64,000 bases of DNA from Pollenia angustigena. Its lineage: Eukaryota > Arthropoda > Insecta > Diptera > Polleniidae. The stretch spans positions 179,687,253 to 179,751,252 of the forward strand of contig OV884060.1 of NCBI GenBank assembly GCA_930367215.1, written 5' to 3'. The translations under genes and the position numbers were made by a program. Below the pieces are notes generated by a model that was not told the origin of the DNA, did not search any database, and was given only the letters and a program-made list of their open reading frames with translations. Positions 32,167 through 44,200 of this stretch are shown here, in pieces (position 1 is the stretch's first letter; each line of letters begins with the position of its first letter).

Positions 32167-33597
32167 AAGTACTAAAACGGGTAAGTATTTGTTGATTTAA
32201 ATTTTTTATGAATTTGTGAATTCAAAAATTTTATAAAAAAACAAAAAAAAAAAAATATTTTTTTTTGCCACTTCGGCCTCAATAACTCCAAAAATAATAG
32301 ATAAATTAAAAAATGATTTTTTAGAAACTTAAATCCGGCGTAATTTAAAATGTTTTGAACGATTGCATAAATTTTAAAAAAAACCTCCCCCTAAAATTTA
32401 AAATTTGAACCATATTTGAACTACTGAAACCGCAATACATCAAAGTTGTATAGTGGTTTTTCAAGCCTTAAAATTTTTTTCGATTTTGTTGCCTTCGTAA
32501 TACGTGTCACAACTTTAATTTAACATCTCAAATGCTTAAACTTTTAAATCCGATAATATGTACAAAATTAACGAAAATGACATGGCAACACTCGATATTT
32601 TTGAAGAAACTTGATTCCAATATTTATAAAAATAAATCCTACTTTAGTCAGATACATACTAAATAATATATACATGTGCATAAGGTTGTCCCAAAATTTT
32701 TTACTTAATTTCAATGGTGCTTAAGCATAATTTAAAAGCTTATAGGATAAAGAATTTTGTGCAAAAACAAGATTTTTATCACTTTTGAGGAAAACTGTCT
32801 AAGCTTGATTTTTATGTGCAAAAACTATAAGTTTTGGCAATGAATTTGCTCATTTAGGTACCCTATTTTTTTCGTATTTTTTTATAAATTTTGTAAATAA
32901 CGCTTTATAACATTTTAAATATCTATAAAAAAGGCAAACAACTAACGACGCAGTTTTGAAGAGCAACTAATTCTACATAATTTAGAAAAATATTTTTTTA
33001 GTTTGCTCTTACCGTTCCTTAGGTAGGTATACGCGTTTTTTAGCTTTGAAACCAATCGATGGTATTATTAGCTATTTTTCAGTTTTCCTCTCATACACAA
33101 CAAACAAATAAACATCAAACCTTTATTTTAGCTTTGTGTTAAAAATATATACGTCTTGTTCTATGTCTGCAATAATTTATTGCGGTTCTTAGATATACAT
33201 AGTTCTATGCCCTGCAATAAATTCCGAAAATCACTTTCAGAAGTTGTGACATTGATGTAAGTGTCAGCCAAAGACATACCTCCTTTGACCACATCATTAA
33301 ACTGTATACTCTTTTTGTAAGATCATTTTAGAAAATTATCTTACATTTTGGTGTTTTTTTTTTATTTATAAAGTCTTCCTCTTGTATTTTGTTAAATTGT
33401 AGGTAGTTACTTTTTTAATAAAATTTTATGTTAAAAAATAAAAAAACATACCTATTTGGTCTTCGCGCGATTATTCGATTATAAACCATTTTCTACAGAA
33501 TTTATCTAAACGTTACAAAAAAAAAAAAAAAATTAAATATATTAAACCTTAATGGGCAAAAATATTGACGAAACTTATGGTTTATGCCAGTCATAAC
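32167..33597. other. AT-rich interval without recognised gene
   Basis: No ORF, splice-supported exon or repeat boundary that I can defend. Confidence 0.4.
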
Positions 33598-33785
33598 CAC
33601 TCCATAGACTCGCGAGCAGTCAATAATTGTATTTTTCACACAGACACGGTCGGCAATTCACATGTATACAACAACTTTGTTGGGGCCACTCCATAGTCTC
33701 GCGAGGCAGTCAATATTCGTATTTTTTACACAGCCACGGTCGACAATTCATATGTATACAAATACTTTATTTGTTGCTTGGTTAT
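33598..33785 (+). repeat. tandem repeat, about 92 bp, two units
   Basis: CCACTCCATAGACTCGCGAG and the following CAGTCAATA...CACGGTCGGCAATTCA recur at about 33690 with few changes. About 0.7 kb upstream of the tud 5' UTR. Confidence 0.75.
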
Positions 33786-34485
33786 CACTGGTTTATGCAC
33801 ATAGAAGTTAAGTTTAAACATTTTTCTCTTAACATTTTTTGTCAAAAAATAAAAACAACGTGTTTATTGACCAAATTATGAATAAGAGAAAAATGATCCA
33901 AACCCCCATTTTGAATGAAAACTCGACTTATGCGACCTCTAAACCTCTTCCGAAAAATCTAAAAAAAAATTTTAAAAATATTTGAAACTATAAGCTATAA
34001 AATTATGCTTGTGCCCAAAAAATTACTTGGCAACACTGATTGACGCAGAAAAAGATCCAGGCGAATTCAACTATGTAGTCTCTATAAAAAATAACGGTAA
34101 ACATTGACAACAAAAAGAAAAAGAATAAAATGGTTTACTCCTCACTCTTTCTGTCTCCCACAATAATAAAACTTAATAAAAAAAATCCAAGTTTAGTTTG
34201 CAAACACGAGCACAAACAAAAAAAAAAGTATTTTATTAAAAAAACAAATTCCAACCAAAACTTTGGCACAAAGTGTAAAAATTTAATATTAATGTATAAA
34301 TTTCCATCTAATATACATAGTTTCAATTTTATTTTTTACAATGACCACACTCTAAACATTCACAAAATAATTATTTAAATATTTTTTTCGACTATCTTCT
34401 ACATACATACATACATATTTTTTTCTTTAACAACAACAACAGCAGCAAACGCTTTAATTGTTTGTTTTTCTTTGCCTTTTTGCAG
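33786..34485 (+). other. region upstream of tud 5' UTR, promoter not resolved
   Basis: Expected to contain the first non-coding exon and promoter if the acceptor at 34485 is real. AT-rich, with CAACAACAACAGCAGC at 34431-34446. No confident core promoter motif. Confidence 0.3.
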
Positions 34486-34764
34486 AAAATTAGCGGACAC
34501 AGCATAAAAACTCGAAAATAAAACTAAAATTTAACAGCTAATAAAAGTGTAGAAGAAGGAATAGCAACAAATTTGAATAAAATTGCAAAGTTTGCAAAAA
34601 ACGTGACCAAAATTAAAGCAACACTTTATTTAATACTCGTGGCAGAGTTACAACCAATTCGTAAAGGCTCGAAAGAAATGCTAGTAAAATTAATTTAAAA
34701 TCCAATTCAGACGGTCTCATTTTGATTTAGAAAAAAAAGCAGGACAAACAATTTTAGAAAAAAC
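34486..34764 (+). other. tud: probable 5' UTR of tud with upstream acceptor
   Basis: A polypyrimidine tract ending ctttttgcag at 34485 looks like a splice acceptor. The 279 bp from there to the initiator ATG are therefore probably the second, mostly untranslated exon, and the promoter would lie further left. No TATA/Inr pair can be assigned with confidence. Inference only. Confidence 0.4.
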
Positions 34765-35235
34765 ATGAACGCCTCTCAGGGTTCAACTGCAACGTCGTCA
34801 GGGACGACGTCGACTTCATCGCAGCCATCTTTGACGAACGGTGGTAGCAGTGCTACCACAAGCGCAGGCGGCAATAATGAACGCAAACGTCTCTTTATTA
34901 CACACGTCGACTCTTTGGGACCATACCTTAAGATCAGTGGTCACCTTAATCCCGATGCTATGGGTGTAGTGCGTAGCCAAATTCAAAAGATCTTAACCAC
35001 ATGCTATACAATTGATACATCATGGCCAGTAGCACGTCAGCTGGCTCTACTGTTACCCGGTGCCATGTGTCTATACAAACGCATCAATGGTGCTGCTCCG
35101 GCAGATTTTGAATTTGTACGATCACGCATTCAGAAAGTTGTTGCCGCTCCAGCAAATGCTCCCCCCACATCAATGCCAAAAGTAGATATCGAAATTATGG
35201 ATTATGGTCATACTGCAACTGTGGCCAGTGTTGAG
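34765..35235 (+). CDS. tud: tud coding exon 1 (initiator exon)
   Basis: Encodes residues 1-157. The ATG at 34765 has A at -3. A Ser/Thr/Gly-rich leader of about 38 residues is followed by a divergent Tudor module beginning KRLFITHVDSLGPYLK and containing MDYGH near the exon end. The donor is GAG|gtaaac at 35236, phase 0. The frame runs on 18 codons into the intron before a stop, so the exon end rests on the donor and on the fit of exon 2 (VASVE|LLFPQNPEQL). Confidence 0.85.
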
Positions 35236-38200
35236 GTAAACTTTGTTTCTTCTATTTTTAATTTATATTTTATTTGCTTTATAAATTACTAAAATATTTT
35301 TACATTTTACTGGACAAGCTTCATTGATTTGTGCTGTCTGTTAATTAATATGCTGATCATGTCCATTTGTATTCCATCGTTGTATGTACTTCATATACGC
35401 GATCGTATTACTTGCCGCCTGCCTGGTCGCACTTGATTTTCAAATAATAATTGCATTTATTTAATTTAAAATTAACTTTCATAACTTAAAGATTACTCAT
35501 TTTATGACCATTAATGGTGGGTGGCAGTTATTAAAACATTTTTTAATTTTTTCAATTAAGCAACTGTTCAAAAATTGTCTATAAAGAAAACTTTCCGTCG
35601 TAGATTTGTCTATAAAAAATTTAATAAAGGCAAAAATTTTAAAAGAAAAAACTTTTCGATAGAAAATTTCTTAAAGATAGACTTTTTAAGAGAATACTAC
35701 TCGAAGAAGAATTTTTCTATAGAAAACTTATCTAATATGAACTTTTTTATTCGAAAATTAACCTTTTTTTAACACTTCTTGTTGGTAAACTACCGTAGGA
35801 TTTTATGGGCCGTATAAAAACATTCCATTGTTACAACTTTCGTTTAACCAAAAGTGAGCCATAAATTAAAGAAATTAAATTGGATGGTTGAAAAAAATGT
35901 TTGGTCTCATGCACAACCGACACACAAAACTATATAGATTTTAAAAATTTATTAATAAATACTTAGATTTATGCCCTGCCTCCATTAGTGTTTATAACAC
36001 AACTATTGTTCAGTTGAAATTTACTTTGGAAATCAGCCATCGATTATCGCAACTTATAGGCGACTTCATGAAGGCGATGTGTTGATTTTGAGAAAATAAA
36101 CTGTCAATTAGACTTCAAAGCAATGCGTTGGGACACCTCATGATTGTTTTTCGTAGGGCTATGAAGTCAACGGTCAATGCTGATAAATCAGCAACAATTA
36201 ACGTCTTGGATGTCAACATTGTTCATTTTGTTCATGACATGCAGCCCGCAATGCTCGAAAAAGAGGAACAAAATTGAACGTCTTTGTTTGAAATAAGTTT
36301 CAAATGGTAATACCGTGTATCAATCTGCGATTAAAATGAATTTTTTTGTGTTGTCTACCATTTTAAGTTTCGTGGTCTTAAAACTACCCTTTATACCTTA
36401 TTTTGTAAACGAAATGACTGCAGAGTTTTATACAACTGATCCTTTCGCAATTCAGTTTTACAATTCGTCAATATAAAATATATTCCTCATACACTCATAA
36501 CTTTACTTACAATCCTACTTTTAATGACTTCAAGAATTCATTACTTTGTAGCTTTATTTGCCACTTTTTGGATTATTAGTTATATCGTCAGCTCATTACT
36601 GGTTTGACCTACCGACCATTAAAAAAAAATGAGTTAGGTATGAGGAATATATTTTTTTAATACCCTCTTTCTAAATCAAAAATCTGTTTCGCGAAAATTT
36701 TTATGGTTTCTGAGATATAAAGCATTAATTTTGCTGCATATCAACTGTTTCAAAATTTTTCAAGAACTGTTTTGCTCTACAAGCCATTGTTTGACGATTG
36801 CAGCAAATTCTTCATATAAAAACGTACAAAATAAATTTTATTGTTGCTTTGCTGCATTGCCGTAAGAAAAAAAAGTAGTTGAAGCAAAAGTAAAGTAAAA
36901 TGACAACAAAAAAATAAATTTGTGAAAAATAGTTTTATAATGGACCCAACCAAGTGTACGGTTTGCTATTATTTGTGTTTTTAGCCTACCTAAGGGAAAT
37001 GCTTCAAAATTTTCCTACAAACGAAAATTAAATATGTTTAATCTTACAGCAACCATTATTATGTCATATATACCAACTTTTACTTATTGTGCCTTTTTGA
37101 CGGAAGCTCATAGTGGTCGGAGTGGTAACAATATTGCTAGTGCTTAAATTAAAATTTTAAATGAATTAATAAAAGATTGTCCACGTATTAAAACTTTAAC
37201 ATTATGGAGGTATTCTTGCGTACCTCAAAATAAAAATCAAATTAACGCAAAAAAAAATGAGTTAGGTATGAGGAATATATTTTTTTAATACCCTCTTTCT
37301 AAATCAAAAATCTGTTTCGCGAAAATTTTTATGGTTTCTGAGATATAAAGCATTAATTTTGCTGCATATCAACTGTTTCAAAATTTTTCAAGAACTGTTT
37401 TGCTCTACAAGCCATTGTTTGACGATTGCAGCAAATTCTTCATATAAAAACGTACAAAATAAATTTTATTGTTGCTTTGCTGCATTGCCGTAAGAAAAAA
37501 AAGTAGTTGAAGCAAAAGTAAAGTAAAATGACAACAAAAAAATAAATTTGTGAAAAATAGTTTTATAATGGACCCAACCAAGTGTACGGTTTGCTATTAT
37601 TTGTGTTTTTAGCCTACCTAAGGGAAATGCTTCAAAATTTTCCTACAAACGAAAATTAAATATGTTTAATCTTACAGCAACCATTATTATGTCATATATA
37701 CCAACTTTTACTTATTGTGCCTTTTTGACGGAAGCTCATAGTGGTCGGAGTGGTAACAATATTGCTAGTGCTTAAATTAAAATTTTAAATGAATTAATAA
37801 AAGATTGTCCACGTATTAAAACTTTAACATTATGGAGGTATTCTTGCGTACCTCAAAATAAAAATCAAATTAACGCAACCGCAATCAAAATGTTCTTTAA
37901 ACAAAATAATATTGATGCCGTAATACAAAAGTCTTCAGAACCAGAACATTCTTTAATTCAAGAAGTGGACTGTGTCCATGGTGTTATTGACCGGTACTTA
38001 AAGAATATTGAAATTCATAGTCCTCTTCATTTACTAAATTTGCTTAAAACAATGCCAAATAATAAAACAAAACTTAAAGTTATGGAAATGCTTCCGGAAA
38101 ATTTTAGCACATATTCGTTGGAAGCAAATAAAATGGACTTTCGAAAAGTCCCTTTTGCTAAAATTAAAGTACTTCTATACAGTTAAAATAATGATTTATG

Positions 38201-41200
38201 TATATATTATAAAACTTCTACCAGAGAGGAAAAATATAAAAATGCAATTTTGGTTAAGTTTGCATCAAAAAATTGTTTGAAAACTCCTGAGAATTTGTTG
38301 ACGAATGTTTTGAAAATATCGAAACCATCATTTATTTCCAGCGATAAAAATAGAGACATAAAAGACTTGCTTATATTTCTTCCACGTGTTGATAAAGCTT
38401 ATTATAAAAATTTACTCAATATTAAGTTTTAAATTTTCTTTTTACTTTTGCATTATTTAAGTTGTTTAATTTGTAGCTTTTTATGTAACTTTTCATAACA
38501 GTAGAACTGTTTTTTCTGTTTTTGTAAAGTAAAATCAAATAAAAAAACTATAAAAAAAAATTCATCTCAACAACAAGTTACTCAATACACAGTAATAAGT
38601 AAACGTATGCAGCACAAAAAGCCACTTTTTTAATTTTTTTTTTTAGAAAAGTGGCGTTTGCGGCACAAAACAATATTTTTCATTTTCAAAAAAATACAAT
38701 TAAATTCTAACTTTATTCATGAAAGTGCGCAAAAATTTACATTTTTCTTCAAAACTCTTCAGGAACTCTTTAAATTGTATCATTAGTACCTATGTTTTCT
38801 TCGAAGGATTATAAATTGTTAAACAGTTATTAAATAGTTATTAAATTTTATTACTCATTATTGTTAAATATTAATACATTAATCATATATGGCCCTATGG
38901 GCTCGATTAAATAAAGAACATAATAATAAAAAAAAAAAAACATATACCGGAAGCAGTGGTAAAAATATAAAAAAATTCTATCGGGTACATTTTGAGAAAT
39001 CTTCATGTAAATCTTCTTTGTCGTTTTTCTCCACTCCGACTTTTTGGCATATGCGCCAAACCAATTCTGAGCTGAAGAATTGTAAAGGGCGTTAAATATT
39101 CTTCAAAATAAGCATTGAAATGTTTCAAGATAAAGATAAAATTTATTATACATATATTGCAATATTGGAAACATATCTTCCCCCAGGCTAGTTTTTAGTT
39201 TGAATAACTTTTTTCAATAAACTTCAGGTTCTAAATCACTATGATAGTAAATTTTATCCTAATCTAAGGGTCCATCTTGCGACATTCATTACCAAACTTA
39301 AGAAAATATATATTTAGTGATTGAAGTATTTTCTTGAAAAAGAAACCGAGACTTTGGTTAAAAAGACTGTGCATTTTTTATCAACAATATTTAAAAAGAA
39401 ATTAATCTGAAGTAAGAATTTCAAATACATAACACCCGAATTACACCTCAGAGAAATTACCCACGCTCTAAAAATTATACCAACTTCGGGTAATTACCCA
39501 CAAAGTGGCAACACTGATTGTGGTTTACAACTCTGTTATATTGCGGTTAACAGAAACATCAAAAAATTACAACTCATCGCTAGCAGTTGTTTTATGGGTC
39601 GATTACGGATGGCAACTAAATTGAAGTTGACTTTTGTGAAAATCTACAGGGATTTTTTTTTTTTATGGGAAAAGCACTTTTTCGCTGAGGATTTTTATTA
39701 TTATATGTCATTTGTGCAATGGCAAGGCCGGTTTGGTCAAGACGTGGGTACAAACTAAAGTCTTTTTTGGTTCGAATATTTTGTCATCAGTTCTACCGTT
39801 ATGCGACTAAAGTCGCATTTTACCCCTTCTTTGACAGCCATGCGACTTTCTTGGCCCTTATTACTTTTATTCATTTTTTGAAACGCTCGTCTTTTTATCT
39901 TGGAATGAACCATTACTGAGCTACCTAAATAAGAAAGTTTTTGAAATATGAAAATTCTATTGCCAATACAATTTCTATAAAGCGAACCGGCCTAAGGATC
40001 TGTGAAAAAGATTTTCCGACAGGATGGTGTTTATTTCGCGACCTTAAGGTTTGTTTTATATAAATTGTATAAAAATTAGAAGTTTTGGCATGTAAAATAC
40101 GCTTGATGTCCTTCTTTAGGTAGCTCAGTTATACGGCTAAGCATTTCACGAGTTGTAAAATAATCCCTACATGAGTCTCATACGACTCTTGGCATGTTTT
40201 TTGAAAGACTCGTTTGATAATCTCTACAAACAATAATTAGTATTGTGGTTATTTTGTTGAACTATTTATGGTTTTTAATCCAAATTTTTAATATTTTTAA
40301 TTAGGCTTAAGTTCATGAAATTTAATTTTTATTAAATTATTTTTGTGAAGAAAGGAATTTTACAACATGAAAATTAATTAAAATTGTTATTGATAATCTT
40401 TCATTCTTGACGTGGCTCGGGCTCGAACCCTGGCCGGCAGGTTACCATGACATGTTTCGATCGCAACCACTCGATCTCCTCAGATGGATTTGCCGTCTTA
40501 CACTCGCAGCCATCGACGACTGCTGACGTCACTAGTCAAACATCAATCCTTAAACCAAATTGTATTTTAACATTTGGTAGATCGAAATTTGCTTTCCTGA
40601 ATGATTATCCACTTTAATTGATTTTACATGTTTTTTCTTTTACTTCTGTTTTTTCGTACTTTCGTCAAGAATTTTTCTTGAAGTCCAAGTACATTTTTTG
40701 TTTTTTCACTTTGTCTTTCTCTTTTCTGTTGACCTTTTTCAGCACAACTTGAAGGACAAATGTACACATAGAGCTCGTGCCTTAGCTTTAATAATAATTA
40801 GTATTGTGGTTATTATGTTGAACTATTTATGGTTTTTAATCCAAATTTTTAATATTTTTAATTAGGCTTAAGTTCATGAAATTTAATTTTTTTTTATTTT
40901 TTTATTTTTTTTTTTTTTTAATTAAATTATTTTTATGAAGAAAGGAATTTTACAACATGAAAATCAATCAAAATTGTTATTGATAATCTTTCATTCTTGA
41001 CGTGGCTCGGGCTCGAACCCTGGCCGGCAGGTTACCATGACATGTTTCAATCGCAACCACTTGATCTCCTCAGATGGATTTGCCGTCTTACACTCGCAAT
41101 TTGGATTAAAAACCATAAATAGTTCAACAAATAACCACAATACTAATTATTGTTAAAGCTAAGGCACGAGCTCTATGTGTACATTTGTCCTTCAAGTTGT

Positions 41201-44200
41201 GCTGAAAAAGGTCAACAGAAAAGAGAAAGACAAAGTGAAAAAACAAAAAATGTACTTGGACTTCAAGAAAAATTCTTGACGAAAGTACGAAAAAACAGAA
41301 GTAAAAGAAAAAACATGTAAAATCAATTAAAGTGGATAATCATTCAGGAAAGCAAATTTCGATCTACCAAATGTTAAAATACAATTTGGTTTAAGGATTG
41401 ATGTTTGACTAGTGACGTCAGCAGTCGTCGATGGCTGCGAGTGTAAGACGGCAAATCCATCTGAGGAGATCGAGTGGTTGCGATCGAAACATGTCATGGT
41501 AACCTGCCGGCCAGGGTTCGAGCCCGAGCCACGTCAAGAATGAAAGATTATCAATAACAATTTTGATTAATTTTCATGTTGTACAATTCCTTTCTTCACA
41601 AAAATAATTTAATAAAAATTAAATTTCATGAACTTAAGCCTAATTAAAAATATTAAAAATCTCTACAAACATCATAAACAATTCCCTTTATTGGCGATTT
41701 CTTTTCTGAGAAAAATATGTTACAGTATATACATGTAACATTTTCTAATGTTACCTATAATCACTGGAAGTGTTACATGATGTGCAATTTCAATAGAACA
41801 CAATTAGTGCTTTTATTTACAACTATTACACTTTCATCATTAATGTACTTCATGAGCGATTTTTAAAGCTATTTGAGCGGTTTCTGCACGCTATTATGGC
41901 TTGGAAACAAATAATGACATCACTAATGGCTTAGCAAAATTAAAACGATTATAAAATAAATAGAATTTTTTGATTTTAATGTGTAAATATATTTATATTT
42001 TGTTTTAAAGCAATTTTTTTTACAAAATTATGAGCGGTATGAATTATAACAAACAAAATAAAACATTGGTTGTACAAATAAAGAATTAGGTACCAAAGTT
42101 GTCAAACAGGGCATTTTGAACACCTTAAGTTAAAGTAAGGGTAAAATATGCAACATGACTTGCATGTTTTTCATCAACATATTCACAAAAGAACTTGAAA
42201 ATTTTTCACACAGTTGTATTTTTTGTACAAACGAACACAAAATTGTAGAACATGTAACATTCATGCAACATATTTCTCAGAAAAGAAATCGCCATATGAT
42301 TCATTTGAGCGTCTTTCGGAAACGTCTAAAATTAAAAAATGAGCTCGTCGACGATCAAAAACGCTCTTTATGAGATTCCCAGTAGACTCCTAGACGATTG
42401 AAAATGTTAGCTGGGAAGGGAATCACATTTCAATGACTAAAGGTACGTTCAGACTAATGAAATATTTGACAAACATATTTGTTCTGATATTTGCTTCAAA
42501 CTGTGTGAAACAAAAAAATATTTTGTTTAATGTTCACACTAAGCTGAAATATTTGACAAATTTTGTTTGTTAAAACAGTTGACAAATGGTGTCAAATAAA
42601 ATAAATGAAATCATGTTTGCCGTGCGTTCAGACTTAGACGAATATTTGCATCAAATAATTATTTAATGAAAGTGTTCAAAAATAAAAATATATTTCACAA
42701 ATTATAAAAAAATTGCCAAATTAGTGGAAATTTGCTAATAGCGGTATGATAGCAAAGCCAAATAGTTAGTAAAAATCATTAAAGCTGTAAAGATTCACAG
42801 GGGAAAATCGCTTCTTCGCGAGCATGGCTAAAATTCGCGAAAAATTGCAAACAAACCCTAAAATTTATTTGAAATCGTTTAAAAAAACAAATTGTCGGAA
42901 AATAGCAAAAAAATTGTTTTTGCAAAATAAGCGAAAATTTTTAAAATTTCAAACAAGCCATAAAATTGATTAAAAGTCCCTAAAAGTATAAGGAATGGCA
43001 AAAATTCGGTAAAAATTGCCAAATAAGCGGAAATTTGCAAAAACTTGCTAATAGCGGCATGATAGCAAAGCTTAATAGTTATTAAAAATCGTTAATCTGC
43101 AAAGAAATCGCGTCTATCACGAACATGGCCAAAATTCGCGAAAAATTGCAAACTTGGAAACAAACCCTAGAATTTATTTGAAATCGCTTAATTGCTTAAA
43201 AAATACAAAATGTCGGGGAAAACAAAAAAATTTGCAAAAATAGCGAAAATTCGCGAACAATTTTAACATTTCAAACTAAACCATAAAATTTATTAAAAGT
43301 GCCTTAAACTATAAGGAGTGGCAAAAATTCTATAAAAATTGCTTAATTAGCGGAAATTCGCAAAAATTTGCCAATAGCGGCATGATGGCAAAGTCTAATA
43401 ATTATAAAAAAACTTTAAAACTGTAGAGAATCCGAAAACTTAAAAGAAAAATTGCTTCTATAGGTAACATGGTTAAAATTATTTGTCGTTTTTTGCTCTT
43501 ACAATTTTTTTGTAACATCAAATAAATGTTTGCTCAAAAACTGCTAAAGTATTTGATTATTTGTGTTCACACTATGTTCACATTGGACAAATATTTGTTT
43601 GCCGGCAAATACTTGTAGAAATAAGTTACTTTGTTTATATTAATTAATTTGTAATTTATTATTTATATATGTTGGCTTTGGAAAAATTGTACTTAAATCA
43701 AAAATATTGTTCAAATATTTTTTAAGTAATAAAAAATAATTTGTACTGAAACATCAATTGACAATAGGTTATGGGCCGTTGCTGTTTCGATTGTGCAATT
43801 AAATAAGTTACATTAAAGGAATATAATTTTGAGAAATAAATCAAGATGAGCGAGAATCGCTTTTATGGTATTGAAAAGCTCAATCAAGCAAATATTTATA
43901 ATTGGAAATTCAAGATGAAGATGTACTTAATTAAGGAAGGCTTGTGGTACGTAATTCAAGATCCTGTACAAGATACAGATGTTTGGAGAAAGAACAATGT
44001 AGAAGCTTTTGCAGTATTGAGTTTGTGTGTTGAAGATTCACAACTGATTCACATACTAAATGAATCGTTAGCCAGGGATGCTTGGAAAAAGCTGCAAAAT
44101 CAGCATGAACGGGTGACATTAAGCTCAAAAGTGCATTTAATGCGAAAAATATGTAGCATGCGGCTAAACGAAGGTGAGAATATGGAGGTGCACATAAATT

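Larger units (their letters stand above)
36466..39077 (+). mobile_element. QNKN-type DNA transposon, copy 1, 4-bp TSD AATT
   Basis: AATT at 36462-36465 and 39078-39081 brackets the insertion within the hAT copy. The right end, inverted, reads CTTCAGCTCAGAATTGG and an internal left-type end CGTCAGCTCATTACTGG occurs at about 36585. The first about 117 bp is extra sequence not shared with copy 2. Contains a 628-bp tandem duplication, a transposase relic and a LINE-tail insertion. A 4-bp duplication is compatible with the Sola superfamily, but the assignment is tentative. Confidence 0.65.
36019..39516 (-). mobile_element. reversed, truncated copy of the 2353-3745 hAT element, interrupted
   Basis: 36019-36465 matches the reverse complement of about 3290-2800 of the first copy. 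39082-39516 continues from about 2795 to the CAGTGTTGCC terminus. The gap is the 2.6-kb insertion 36466-39077. The other terminal inverted repeat is missing on the left. Confidence 0.75.
40232..41658. mobile_element. palindromic foldback element carrying three tRNA-like modules
   Basis: The left arm (40232 to about 40795) and right arm (about 41100 to 41658) are inverted copies; between them is a partial third unit in left orientation. TCTCTACAAAC occurs at 40221-40231 and 41660-41670, a duplication of about 11 bp that suits MULE/Foldback-type elements. The arms join at about 41098 in an inverted junction. No transposase. Confidence 0.7.

Noticed and set aside
34130..34378. Small ORFs on both strands upstream of tud
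   Set aside because: Low complexity, Lys/Asn-rich, no homology signal; likely non-coding upstream DNA.
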